Shown here in pieces: positions 45,024 through 57,129 of a stretch of DNA of 64,000 bases. The stretch is from NCBI GenBank assembly GCA_949128115.1, contig OX421965.1, forward strand, positions 31,181,681 to 31,245,680, read 5' to 3'. This stretch comes from Anaspis maculata. Lineage: Eukaryota > Arthropoda > Insecta > Coleoptera > Scraptiidae. Position 1 is the first letter of the stretch. Every line of letters starts with the position of its first letter. Below the pieces are notes generated by a model. The model saw nothing but the letters and a program-made list of their open reading frames with translations, searched no databases and was not told where the DNA came from. The translations under genes were made by a program, and so were the position numbers.

Positions 45024-45977
45024 TATCAGGTGTTCATTCTCAAACTTCGCCCCTTAGATTTCTCAGCACCAAAAATGTTTCCAGGAAAACGCTAAAACAG
45101 GTCGATTTTTATAACGACGAGGGAATTTAGGACAATATTGCCGGATTTCTATCTTCAACCCCTTCGCACCCACCCTACCCTACTTAGAAATTTCAAATAG
45201 CATTACCTATCTTGTGTTGCATCAAATTGAAGGTAATAGAATTCTCTTTTTGCCAAATATATTAAAGAAAAAAATTCATGCCACCCCTCGACCCTTCTTC
45301 AAACTCGCTAATTGTTAATTAAAAGGAAGTTTCCCTCCTTATCAACTCCCAATTCTCGAGAAATAGATTTTCCAGAAAAAACAGATCGACTTTTATTTCA
45401 AGAGGGACATCTAAGACACGTATTTTTTGATTTTTTCAACCCCTTCGCCCGCCCATCCTACCTTTGAAATTTCGAATGGCATTACCTCTCTTCTGATGCA
45501 TCAGATTGAAGGTAATAAAATTATCTTTCTTTAAAATATAATTTAAAATTTTTTGAACCACCCCCTGACTCTTCAGAAATTCTCGCAATAAGATATCTAG
45601 CTCGAGATAAAAACGACCTGTTTTGCTGGGGAATCTATTTGTCAAGAATCGAAACAATCGGGAGTTATTAGGGGAAAAGTTCCCTTTTATCAAGCATGAG
45701 AGAATTTTGAGAAGGGTTGAGGGTTCGGTTGAGGGGGTTGAGGGTTCGGTTGAGGGAATTGAGGGTTCGGTTGAGGGGCTGGCTTGCAGAAACTTCATGT
45801 ATCACAAGATAGGTAATATTATTTGAAATTTTGAAGTAGGGTAGGGTGGGGGCGAAAGGGCTGAAGATGAAAATTCGGCAATACGTATCCTAGATGTCCC
45901 CCTCGAAATAAAAATCGATCCGCTTTGGCGTTTCCTGAAATCGGTGGTGGAAAGTTTGAAAATGATCACCCTGCATG
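45024..45977. mobile_element. Foldback element related to the giant palindrome
   Basis: The outer parts pair in inverted orientation: TTCATTCTCAAACTT against its complement near 45955, AACAGGTCGATTTTTAT near 45095 and its complement near 45910, and the ACCTATCTTGTGATACA-type block at about 45210 with 45800. The same blocks occur in the 37594-40179 element, so the two are one superfamily. Confidence 0.7.
45717..45779. repeat. 21-bp tandem repeat, three copies
   Basis: Unit TTGAGGGTTCGGTTGAGGG plus two variable bases, three times. It sits in the right part of the foldback and yields a repetitive VEGSVEG peptide by chance. Confidence 0.9.
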
Positions 45978-46139
45978 TTATATGCATACACATGAAATCT
46001 TCCACGAAGTCCACAAAAATTAAAAAATATCAACTTTTATTTTCAAAGTTGTTAAGGATTAAAGGGTGATCCTTCGATCGAACCTTCCCAGTTTCGTGAT
46101 TTCAAGATAAAATTTTAGTAACCAGCTTTGCAAAAAGCA

Positions 46140-48600
46140 TGTTCTAATATAAAGTAATATAAATAATGAAGTAGGTACTGTAATACCTCGTTCCGATCTC
46201 ATTTTGTTCTTTACCTACTTCTGAAGACCTCTTCAAGATAAAGCCGCAGTTCTCACCTTACCATGTGATTCATGTGGATCGTAGCTAGCGAAAACGAGAG
46301 CGAAAACCTTGTCCGAAACCACTTTCAGTGTCAGAAATGCCACGCGTTGCGCCTCTTCATAATTTTCCAATCAACGGTTGAACTAAGATTACGATACGTT
46401 TATTAAAAAATCAACTGCAAAAAAATGTTTACATATCTTGGAGCTACATCTGAGAATCAGCACCGTGTCATGCCCGTTTGATTAGTTTAATTCCATTATT
46501 TCCGCTATCCAGCTGCCATCTGGTAAGGCCGGGAGTAAGAGGATAAAATCCAAGCAATAAAAATAATAATACTTAATTTTTTCCCAACCTTCGAAGGTGG
46601 ATGTAATTACACTGGAGTAGGCAGTTATGCTTATTATCTCAAATAGTAATGCAACATATGGAATTACGTACCATTAAACCGTTCATTGATTTCATCCAAC
46701 GCCGCCCATGTTTAACCTGAATAAAGCAAGAAACGCACTTTCCTACTACTATACTACAACCTCACCATCAATAACAATATACTTCTATATCCAAATATGG
46801 CCATTGACATTTTCAGCAGTGACGTATCGGCAGCGCACGATAGTTGTTTAATATAAATTAATTATCCATCTATAATTAACGATATAAGAATTCTTGAGGC
46901 GTCCCGCTGGACGTGTTAGCATTTTGTTGTGTATGTACTTGGACACATTGTCCTGAAAGTAACGCATTTGGTTATGCAACAAGAATTCTGACTTTGGATC
47001 TAGTTCTAGATCTGGATCTATCGAGCTTTTTCGCTGTCAATATAGGGCAACTTATGTAGGTAGTGAGCCATTACGTCGGAGTTATGTTTCAACTGTCAAT
47101 AATGCCACTGTTACCAATTTCAAACAAGCTGCATTATGTCGTCTTGGATTTTCAGGTACAATGTCATTCGAGATGTCATTGTTATCTTCAGTAAATAATA
47201 ATCTACGAGTACTTCATCACGTTAATAACCGAGCTCGAACCACACTACAGACCACAACTTCCTTTTGAGCTTATAAAGCAAGTTAACCATACCGTATATC
47301 ACTTCAACACCGAACAAAGATACGAAGCTAATCGTCGCACCAAACCAATAATCCCTAGAATACATAGCTCTGAACTTTACGCCGTCTGTCAGCGACAAGG
47401 TGAACCTTGCATCGCCCTATTGGTTTCAAAACGAAAATCATTGCAATCTGGAACACTACTACTGAAGAGACTTTGAGAGTTCATAGCCATTTCCAGGACA
47501 CCCCCTGTATGTATTTGCTCAGACTGCTGTGTGCTCTTTTGATATATTACAAGTATAGTATACTTGGGATTTTGAAATTATAGCCGAGCGATAGATAGCG
47601 CTTTCAATATTTGTATTTCCCACAAATATTAAAATCATCTTAGCACTTCGAAAAAATAAACAACGTGCGATAATAATGTGATCGAGAGAAACTGATCCCG
47701 AGTCGATTTGTTTTATCCGTTTACTGTGCCACTACATAAATCCATTCATAAAAACAAATAAATGTACATCAGAGCTGGCATGGCAAAGTGCCCAATTATT
47801 ATTATTCATTAGTACATTTATTTATTATTCAGTTTACATAATAAAATACGCTCTGTTTGACTTAGTTTTGCCCAAATCTGACATAATCTGTGTGTGTGGT
47901 TCTTTTAGGATGGAAAAGTTAACTAATAACTATTAAATTTATTTAAAGTAGCCATAAGAATGTTTTCGTGAAAATAACAAATAATGTGATGTATCATCTG
48001 CCCACACCGGCACCGGCCTGCGAAGTCAATAACTGGATTATTAATTGGCTAGGAATTTCGTACGACTTATGGTTGATTTTTGGATGAGGTAACTCGGCTC
48101 CGAACGAATTTCATAGGTATATTGGTGGTATTGAATATAAAACAGTCTGGGAGGCTATAAAAAAGGCGTCAGATTAATTAGTTATTATTCCAGGGGGCGT
48201 CGTCTTCTGATCCGACAAACAATTTTCGGACAAGTTTTTATTGCTCTCTTCAAAATAAAATCACCGTCTGGTACTCTGGTATCCACTTCACCCGGATTTA
48301 GACTTTGAGGCGTCCCATTTGGGCTCGCGTTCACAGGCAATAAAATGACAAAATGTGATTGATTTACTATTTATCGGTGTAGGTAGGTATTTGCATGATT
48401 TTGAGCAATAAAGCTGGCATTATGGATTGGGTACTGCATACCGGATTATAGCATGCACAAGGTAGGAGTCAAGAATGACTTTATGATGTCGTAGTTGTGA
48501 AGATGAAAACCGCTGAGCATGTGCTCTGTTATTGCAGTTATGAGACCAATTAGAGGATAGATAAATACCATAGAATTTTGATCAAGTATGAGCACTTTTG
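46140..48600. other. Low-repeat intergenic block, possible regulatory DNA
   Basis: No repeat partner is seen for most of it. Homeobox-type cores are frequent (ATAAATTAATTATCCATC near 46855, ATTATTAATTGG near 48035, AGATTAATTAGTTATTATT near 48175). A decayed transposon end (GGACACCCCCTGTATG) is at about 47500, and 46975-47490 could be transposon debris. No exon supported. Confidence 0.3.
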
Positions 48601-49900
48601 GCACCTAGTCCGGTCGTGAATTAAAAAAAAAATTGAAAATTTTTGTTTTTTTCATGAAAATTTGAAAACTAGATAGTACCACGCATACTTTGATTACTTT
48701 GAAATAGTCGCATGCCAAATTTGAACTTACTGTTTAAAAAAAAAACTGACAAAAATGGTTTCCCGTAAGCATGAAATAGTTAGTGAATACATCCTTTTCG
48801 TTTTAAGGCCATCTTAGCGCAAGCGTCAGCAGGGTGGTACAAATTCTGACAGACGACAGTTAACGGCGAAATAACAGAAAAATTTTAGCTGTGTTTTGAC
48901 ACATGTTTTCGAGGCTATGCCATTTCAGAACGCGATTTGCTTAGAAAAGCAGCTTTCTTATTAAATCTGCTCTGCAGAAGGACCTTACATGGTAATTTCA
49001 TGCTCTGATCGTCCTAACAAGCCCAACTGGAAAACAAATTGTCAACACGTCTACTGTTTCAAATGTTCGTATCAATATTTTCGTAGGGGTTAAACAGTAA
49101 TCAAAGTTGAAGCTCGTAATAGAAAATAATGGCAATATTTTTGTACTGTATCTGGTTGTCTGTAGAGACAACCAGATATACCCAGGGTAGTGCAATCCTT
49201 CCATTCACATCTCCAGAGTGTTGTAAGTGTTTATATCATATCGCAGAGAAGGTCATTCGTCATTTGCAAAATCATTGCCCATGTTTATACGTTTTGAGGT
49301 TTATATCGAATCTGAATAGTAAAATATGGTGGATGAATATAAATGGAACAAGAAATCGAGGAACTAGCTTTGGTGGTGGTGGGGATAATGTTGGAACAAC
49401 ATTATTATGACGAAATTACAAAATCACGCCAAAAGTCACCCAATGCAACGGTCACTACACTACAATCCGGACCGGCACGTATGAGCATTTCTGACATGCG
49501 CATCCACAGAAAGTCGTTATTAATTATGAAAAAGATATTGTAATTTTGTAATGCTAGCGGTTTTTTTAATATAGAGTACTTTGATATTCCATGATCTATC
49601 AAATACATAAAAAAGTTTTGTACTTAACATCGCTATCAATCACTTCGAATATGGTCGAATATCCAATTATGCGCAGGAAATCTTAAATCTTACTCATTTG
49701 ACAAACGAACGCAAGCGCACTGTAGTAGGAAAATGGCCTATTAGTCGAGGAATTAGTAGAAACCATTTTTGGTACCTGTTCTTTTTTTGACAATGGAAAA
49801 TCTAAATTCGGCATGCGACTTTCTGGAAGAAAAAAAGAATGCGCCTTGCTATCTAGTTTTCAAATTTTCAAAAAACAATCAAAATTTCTAAAATTTTTGG
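48600..49900. repeat. Loose inverted-repeat region
   Basis: TGAAAATTTGAAAACTAGATAG near 48655 pairs with its complement near 49850, and GGCCATCTTAGCGCAAGCGT near 48805 with the complement of ACGCAAGCGCAC...GGCC near 49710-49737, suggesting a worn foldback. Inside, an ORF at 49343-49543 (66 codons, acidic start MEQEIEELAL) is the only candidate cargo and has no recognised domain. A short hairpin TGGTTGTCTGTAGAGACAACCA lies at about 49152. Confidence 0.4.
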
Positions 49901-49956
49901 AAATTTTGAAAATTTGATAGCATTGCCCGTACATTTTTCATTGAAGGAGTTTCTAC

Positions 49957-51730
49957 TTGAAGAAAAAAAAAAGACCGATTTCCGTCAGCAACTTTTTCAG
50001 TCGCATCAGAAACCCCTCAAGACCCACTGACAAGGGTGCGGGTCAGTTGTTGATAATAGTGGGAGTCATACAAAGTACAACAGAGGCCCAAGTGCTGGAT
50101 GGACTTGATTCCGTCACTTCCTCGGTCGCAGCAGTCCAAAATGTAGAATTCAGGAAACAAGTTTGATTGATGAGAAATAGAGCTTTGGTTTGGTTTACAA
50201 CAACTGCACTTTGACCTGTGTTCATTATTCCATTTTCGAAAACATTACTAGGTCGCCACGCCAAAATCACAATTCAGCGCGTTCGTTGGAACCATGCCTA
50301 TACGTTCTGATACTGGACCGAGTCCTGCGTTACTTGAACTCTTCTTGAGTGGCATTTTGGTCGAGACGATGATACATTTTTGGCATTAAACATTAAACAA
50401 TAACGGCAAACGTGCAACATTACACTTATGATTTGTTTGTGAACACAGCGATAGGATATTACACATTTATTTCACTTACGTCCATTATTTCTTGACCTTT
50501 GGGCTAAGCTATAATGACCAGATAATGGTCCATAAACAAACATCGTCATGCATCACATAATGCACTCATTGCAAAAGTTCTTCTCCGACGATTTCGAGGA
50601 ATTTCGTTTTTTATCGTATTCCATTCAGAAATAATTGATACCAATAATTTTGAATGTTCGATACACCCGCGGGATCTCAGGAGTGGTTTCTCTTGTCCGC
50701 CGCTTATCTAAATGGTATACGGAGTTTGATTAAAAGCCCCATGTAGGATCACATTTTGGAGGCAATAACTTCGAGGGCGTGGGATCCCCCCGCAAAATAA
50801 CGTGTGGTATTTGTGGATGAACCCAAAGGCGTTTTGTGTTGACTCTGCGTGATGAAAGAAGCACCAACATAAAGCGTTTTTGTATACGCTAAATCCCAGG
50901 TAATTGGTGTTCTTTGTGAAATGTTTTGTAAACGCACTCGACACATTCTTGGCCACGATGTGATGGGGCTTTTGGGAGAAATTCAGAAAATGCGAACATG
51001 CACTAAAGTTTGTACAAACATTCCGGATTATGCGACGACTCGGAGTCGCATACCGACTTTTTTTTTTTGTCGAATACCGACCCTGTTTTTATGTCGGTCT
51101 GCGTTGGTAATACTGGTTCTAGCTAAAAACAGAAAAATTGTCGGAATGTATTGGAAAGAGCGTCTCCACCAGGAGGCTCTTTTTTGTCTAACCCATCCGA
51201 CCATGATGATGAACCTGTGCAACAGGATATAAAGCGAATATCGGCATAAAGAGTGCCATGTTAATGGGAAGGACGTGAACTGGTGACAGCTGTCATAGGG
51301 AGGGACAAGATCTGAGGCACGCGATACCGACCATACCCATACTCATTCCACGAGCCAGCAACTAGAGCATAATATTTCCACAGCTCTTCCTGCTTGATTT
51401 ATATTGATTGTGATTGTCCATATTTTTATAAGTACTTTATTCCATGAGCAATAGCAAAGTCCAGTAGGCTGCTGAAACTAAGCTATCTGCTATTCAGAAA
51501 CACACATGATTGGTCTAAAAAGTCTCAACTATAACACATGAAAAGTCCCCTTAGATCCCGTGTGAGCTTTACCGTTTTCCAGGGATTTTTCTTCCACGAT
51601 TACTTTTTACGCCTCCTATCTCGGCTAGAAAACACTGGAAACAGTTCTCTTTGTAGAATTATTATTTTTCCTCTAAATAATTCTCATACCATACGTAAAT
51701 ACTATGTAATCTCTACTTCATCTTTATTCA
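49957..51730. other. Intergenic, unassigned
   Basis: Short ORFs on both strands (such as 49957-50166, and 50956-50708 on the minus strand) show no domain, splice context or repeat partner. I cannot assign a function; transposon debris is possible. Confidence 0.3.
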
Positions 51731-52230
51731 GTTGTGAACTGAGCTAGAATATATAAAACAAATCACTGCCTATTATTTTCTGATGGGCATCAATTCGATA
51801 GTATTGACATTATAAAAGCAGCACTCTTCATTTGCATTTAAAACGTCTATCAATCCAGCGGAACACATTTTTCTAATTAGTTTATGTTTTATGATTCATC
51901 ATCATTACCAAATGATTGCCAATGTTGGCAACTAATTATTATTTTAATTTTGCGGTTTGTTCTCCTTTTGTGTCCGCTGGACTTGTATGTATGTTGTTTG
52001 GTATGCACTCGGCACTCGCATTTTGTCGGTCTTTTGTCCGACACCCATTCTAAAACTTCTGCTTGAATTCTTCCGGAAAGCCTTTTCTTTGGCGCTCTCC
52101 CATTATAATTATCGTTATATTGCTTTACTTATTATACTCGGCCGAGAGTCTTTAACCTTTTTTCTTTCAAAACATCCGAATTGGTGTATTGTTGGTGGCC
52201 ATTATGCGGCCGGTTATTAACGAGCCGTAC
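51731..52230. promoter_or_regulatory. Possible cis-regulatory block
   Basis: No second copy seen. It carries several homeobox-type sites (CTAATTAGTTTATG near 51873, CAACTAATTATTATTTTAAT near 51929) and a Runt-type TGCGGTT at about 51951. No coding signal. Tentative. Confidence 0.2.
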
Positions 52231-52441
52231 ACATATTTTAAGCGGATTTAACAATGCCAGAAAGGATTTTCATGTTGGTGCCTCTTATTCTTCGGCCCTG
52301 GCTTTGTAGTACGTATTTGGTCAGGTTCGCGTTCGGATTGCCATCATACCTGCAAACAATTCGACAATAATTCAATACCTGGAAGTTCCATGGGAACGTC
52401 GTTCTTATTCTTTTGGTTACAGTGCGATTGGCCATTCACAC

Positions 52442-52530
52442 TGACTATTACACACTACATACTTCTGACCAATCAATGCGCGTGAAACCTTCGAGTTGAA
52501 CCAATGAAATCAGTTTTAGTGTTTTATCGC
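52442..52530. repeat. Inverted copy of the 5688-5770 repeat
   Basis: Reverse complement of the ZFYVE1 intron 5 repeat, matching over about 80 bp with few differences. Confidence 0.65.
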
Positions 52531-52879
52531 TGTAAAACTGCGCTTTTTACAATTTTATTTTTGGATTTGGGGTGGACTTGGGTCTGAAACATTTTTATAT
52601 TTAAATTAATTTTACGTTTTGTGAATATTCTCCGCAAATACCACTCCAGCTAATAGGGTTTATCAAAATTTTCGAAATGTTTCTCAAGCTTTGTTTTCAT
52701 GAAGCAATTCAACTTGTGTAAATGGTCACATTATTATCAAATATTATTACACGCAACGCCCTTGATTAATAGACCTACAAGGATAATATTCACTTATCTA
52801 AATCCCACTGTCAATAGCAACGGAATAAAATTGATGTAAACAACAAAATCTGACAGCTGTCACTTCGGACTTCTTTTTT

Positions 52880-53080
52880 GTAATAATCACCAAAATATCA
52901 CTCGTGCTCGAGATTTTCCCAGATAATTTTGGCCAGGCGTTTCCCTCGGGCTGGTTGTCCCTAGATAAATGCCCTCCTCCTACGGAGTCGGGCATTTATC
53001 GCTACAACCAGCACTCGCGATGGCCTGTCCAAAACTATCATGAAAATCTAAGCACTTGTGATATTACTGTTGATTATAAC
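52880..53080. repeat. 200-bp near-palindromic hairpin
   Basis: Arms pair in steps from the outside in: AATATCAC with GTGATATT, AGATTTTC with GAAAATCT, GATAATTTTGG with CCAAAACTATC, GGCCA with TGGCC, GCTGGTTGT with ACAACCAGC, GATAAATGCCC with GGGCATTTATC, then CTCC with GGAG around a 3-nt loop. The core (about 52931-53024) looks like a small-RNA precursor. A hairpin MITE is the simpler explanation. Confidence 0.7.
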
Positions 53081-53278
53081 CCCCCAGTTTCGCTGTTGGT
53101 TTTATATCATATAATCATAGGACCATTTTACACTCGGTGAATTTCTTGAAAACAAAGCTCATAGATATTTAGATATTCAGTTTGAAAATGTTATCGATAA
53201 AACTACTAACTCTTGTAGTATTACATACTGTTACAGGTTTCGCGTTAGGGTTCTTTTAATTGAGATGATCGTTTAAAA

Positions 53279-53420
53279 ATACACTGTTTACTATTGCGTA
53301 TTATCAAACATACACGTCATTAATTATTTGCGCTTGGGTATATCGCTCTAACTTCGCCTTCCTATCCGCTCGTTGTCGCGGTTAGGAGTTGTCGAGTTGT
53401 CGCGGTGAATTTAAAACTGC
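53279..53420 (-). repeat. LTR remnant
   Basis: ACTGTTTACTATTGCGTATTA and CCGCTCGTTGTCGCGGTTAGG resemble the R/U5 side of the solo LTR at 30202-30720 (same minus orientation) and the LTR remnants near 58.9 and 60.9 kb. Confidence 0.45.
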
Positions 53421-53636
53421 TCTGTTGCAGTGTGAATTTGATTAAAATCAAAATGTGTCAAACGACCATACTTTGATTTAAGTAAATCAAGTGATTTTTT
53501 CTGGAGTTAATCACCCTGACAAATTGATGGTAAAAGAGATTATGCAACTGGTAACCTCCATAACTTCGTCAGCTTCCGTGGAACGCATTTTTAGCGCATT
53601 TTCCATCTTGATGAAAATCGCTATTGCAACCGCTTT

Positions 53637-53659
53637 GTCCGTCCGTCCGTCCGTCCGTT
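53637..53659. repeat. (GTCC)n microsatellite
   Basis: Five or more GTCC units, interrupted at the end. Confidence 0.85.
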
Positions 53660-53699
53660 CCTCGAACTCCTCCCAAACTAGACGACCTAGCTTTCTAAT

Positions 53700-54380
53700 T
53701 TTTTCGCTGTTACATAGCTGCCACTCCCAAAGGAGGGCTAGGCTATATTGGATGTCCATATTGCGCCGTCAACATAGAGAAAACCGCCCCCGATAAACTT
53801 GAAATAACATAATATTGCACTTTCTACCAGACCTGATGCTCTGGTGTTCTCATTTTTTGAATAATACATAGTTGCCACTTATAAACGTGAGCCAAGAAAA
53901 TTCCGTCTTCAATATGCGCCGCCGACATGAAAAAACTGCTAAAAACCGCCCCCAATCACTTTAAAAATGAAAATGAATGATGGATGAATGAATGAATGAA
54001 AAACATAAACCCGAAGACATAGCGATCTGATTCTTTCGGTATATAAATAGCTGACTAAAAATGGGAGAAGATAGGCTACTTTAGGTTAGTCGCCGCCCCC
54101 GGATTCCGCCCCCAAACGATAAAAAGTGCAACTCTCACAAATGTTACTGATTGAGATGTTCCCTTCAACATTAGGAACTGCCAACTCAAATTATGCAACA
54201 TTTGCTCAGCCGAACGCTGCCGCTCCCACACGCCGCCTCCAAAGTAAGAGATAAATGAAAAACATGAACCCGAAGACATAGCGATCTAAGTTTTTCGCTA
54301 TATGGATAGCTAACTAAAAATGGAAAAGGATAGGCTACTTTTGATATGGCGCCGCCTCCAGCTTCCGCCCCCAAAAGAAA
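53700..54380. repeat. Degenerate tandem repeats, about 255 bp period
   Basis: 53998-54120 and 54253-54378 are direct copies (AAACATAAACCCGAAGACAT and AGCGATCT, then AATAGGCTACTTT-like and CGCCGCC..CCGCCCCCAAA). Less similar units with ACCGCCCCC are near 53780 and 53970. No coding content. Confidence 0.65.
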
Positions 54381-54626
54381 AAAATATTGATGAGTGAAAG
54401 AATTTTCATTCAAATCTATTTCATTGGCAAGTACCCCATTCTGATAACAAAATATCACAATGAGTTTCGAATGAAAAAAGTGGGCAAGGAATTGCCTCTT
54501 TGAGAAAATGCGCTACTGAGACTCACGCACGTGAAGGCATACTCACTTGTTTCATTTTTTGGGCTCATCCATACTGATTAACGGAACACACTTGGTGTTG
54601 ACAAAGCAGCAAAAATGTTGTTCTTA

Positions 54627-54771
54627 CCTCTGGTTCCACCAAACTTTCATGAGAGGATTAACTTTATTACGCTGATAGTTGCTATGCACCAGCCAATAGC
54701 ATGGCCAGTTGCCTAGTTACAATGAGAGTGATGAAGTTAATCCTCTTATAAAAGTGTGGTGGAACCGGAGG
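54627..54771. mobile_element. Hairpin MITE, 145 bp
   Basis: CCTCTGGTTCCACCAAACTT pairs with the complement of GTGTGGTGGAACCGGAGG, followed by GAGAGGATTAACTT with AAGTTAATCCTCTT. The arms are about 45 bp. Confidence 0.85.
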
Positions 54772-55093
54772 CTGATGAAACGGTTCAACAAGTGATTTTT
54801 TTCCATGAATATTTTGTTTTTATTATATCATTTGAGTTAATATTGAGCTATCCAATTTAAAAAACCTGTTTTTGTGATAATTTTCTACTTTTCACACATA
54901 TTTTTCCATAAATAAATACATTCCTTCAAATATTGACGCTCTTTTGGTTTGAATCGAAGAGAAAAGTGATTGAAGTCAGAGAAAAAATCGGTTTCGGTTT
55001 TTCTCTATTCCAAGAAAAATTGATTTTTCCTGATAATTCTAAAAAAATCACGATTTCTTTCTACACTGCTCTGTTGGCCGATCATGGTGCTTA

Positions 55094-56036
55094 TACAGGG
55101 TGTGCCGCAATTACGGTTACAAACTTCTAGGGGAGATTCACCATCAAAAATGGACCAGTTGAAAAGTTACAGGGTGTTGAGTTGAATTTTTAAAATCGAT
55201 TTTTTGACATGACTCTTGAACCGTTCAAGCGATTTTGTTTTCAAATTTGAACCAAAGCTTACTGAAATAGGCGAGGAAACAGGTCTCTATCAAACAATAG
55301 TAACGTGTCCAAAAAAATATAGGGGCATAGATAAAGGGGGGTGTTCTCCTCCCGCCCTTTTTTTTACCCTCCAGCTATTTCAAATTGAAATAAATTATTG
55401 TTCTTTTTGGATTCTACGTTCAATTTAGAGAAAAAGTTACTTTGTAAAATTTTGATGAGAGACTTTATTTTTGAGATATTTGGGTTTGAAACTTTGGGAA
55501 TCCAAAAATCCAATCTTCAAATAGCCACTTACGAGAAAACTTACGATTCTGCAACTGCTGAGAAACTAGAAGTTTTCAGAAAAAAACAATTTGGGCTCTG
55601 GAAAGTGGCAATTTCGGGAGGTTTTCCAAAGTTTCAAACCCAAACATCTCGAATATTAAGCCTTTGATCAAAATTTTCCAGGGAGTAACTTTTTTTTTTA
55701 AGCTGAACAACGTAGAAGCAAAAAATATGAATAATTGAAAGAAATAACTAGGGGGTGAAAAATAGAGAGGAAAAAATGGGGACACCCTCCATCACGCCCC
55801 TGGATTTCTCTTGGAACACATTACTATTGTTCGACAGAGACCTATTTTAGTAAACTTTGGTTCAAATTTGAACAAAATCCGTTGAATGGTTCAAAAGCTA
55901 TCTCAAAAAATCGATTCCAAAAATTCAACTTGGCACCCTGTAACTTTTCAACGGAGCATTTTAGGATATCGAAGTTTCATTTTTGATGGGGAGTCTTCCC
56001 TAGAAGTTTATAACCGTAATTGCGAAACACCCTGTA
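55094..56036. mobile_element. TACAGGG foldback element, 943 bp, arms about 450 bp
   Basis: It opens TACAGGGTGTGCCGCAATTA and closes with the near-complement. TA lies just outside both ends (55092-55093 and 56037-56038). Pairing continues through the interior (TTTGAACCAAAGCTTACT, GGTTTGAAACTTTGG and others) almost to the middle. Non-autonomous. Confidence 0.93.
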
Positions 56037-56040
56037 TACC

Positions 56041-56345
56041 TCCAATTGCCATTCTGGAAGTTTCCACCGGTTCTTTAGCAAATCCCACTCTGATCGCTGC
56101 ATATGGCTTCGAGACGTCTCTCGAACAATCCTACACCTCTCGCGTGCATTACCAACGTGCTATCGAATGGCGTCTCCGCCAATTGGGCTGATGCATCTTA
56201 CCCGCCTATCGATATCTCCATGTAAGTTGGAAGCTCCAAACCATCGCGTATGTTCTCGAATGCCTAGAGCTTCGCAACTCGTAACACGTCGATCGAACGG
56301 TCTAGAAAGATCACTGTGCTCTCGAATGCACGCGAGGCTCGCCAC
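56041..56345 (-). repeat. LTR remnant (minus orientation)
   Basis: It contains GGCGTCTCCGCCAATTGGGC and TCGAATGC / CGATCGAACGGTC strings shared in inverted form with the LTR remnant at 60280-61029 and with the solo LTR at 30202. Boundaries are not defined. Confidence 0.45.
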
Positions 56346-57129
56346 TCGCGTAACAGTACGCCATGCTCGCCATGCTCAGTAACAGTACGCCATGCTCGTA
56401 ACAGTACCATAAAAACTGCGGACCCTCCGAAGTATCAAATTTATCAAAGAATTTATTCACGCGAAAATATCTTGTTATTTTATTTGAGCCTAGATCAACA
56501 CTGGCATTCATGAGAACAGCGAGTCCAATATTATGTGAAAAATCACGAGACCGCAGTTCAAGGAATTGTATCTTTGATACTTTGTATTCTATACTTTTTG
56601 AGTGATTTGAAAGTGCTTTGAAATGTTGGAAACAAGGATTCAAACTAAATCTAAAACAAACAGTTCGGTTACACAAGTGGAGCTTTTCACCTGCTAGTGG
56701 AATTTTTTCACTTTTAATCATCGCTGTACTTGTACTGGGACCATCTCGGCTAACGGCTAATCTGATTGGCTGGGTTTCGCTAGTAATGTAATAATCACTT
56801 GGTAATAATTACGGCGCTAAGTTTTGCAGCCAAAAGCGAGGCGTTGATGCGTAAGCTCGCAAGAACACGTTTACAAAAAACCGCAGATTTCTTAAAAAAG
56901 ATATGAAGTGTCCACTGTCCACAAGATGAACACCTAATGATAATATGCAGTAGTGAATCGTTTCTTGGTATAACAGTGACGATGTGTTGGAGAATGAGAA
57001 ATAAATTAAGGAGGGAAGGGAACACAATACACCAATTAAGTTAGCTAAGGATGAGAAGCAGCAGAGTGTAAACCACTTTGTGAACAAATTGATAAGGGCA
57101 ATTCATCACTCCGGGACGTCACAGCCGTA

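Noticed and set aside
45623..45826. ORF with VEGSVEG repeats
   Set aside because: The peptide repeat simply reflects a 21-bp tandem DNA repeat inside a foldback element.
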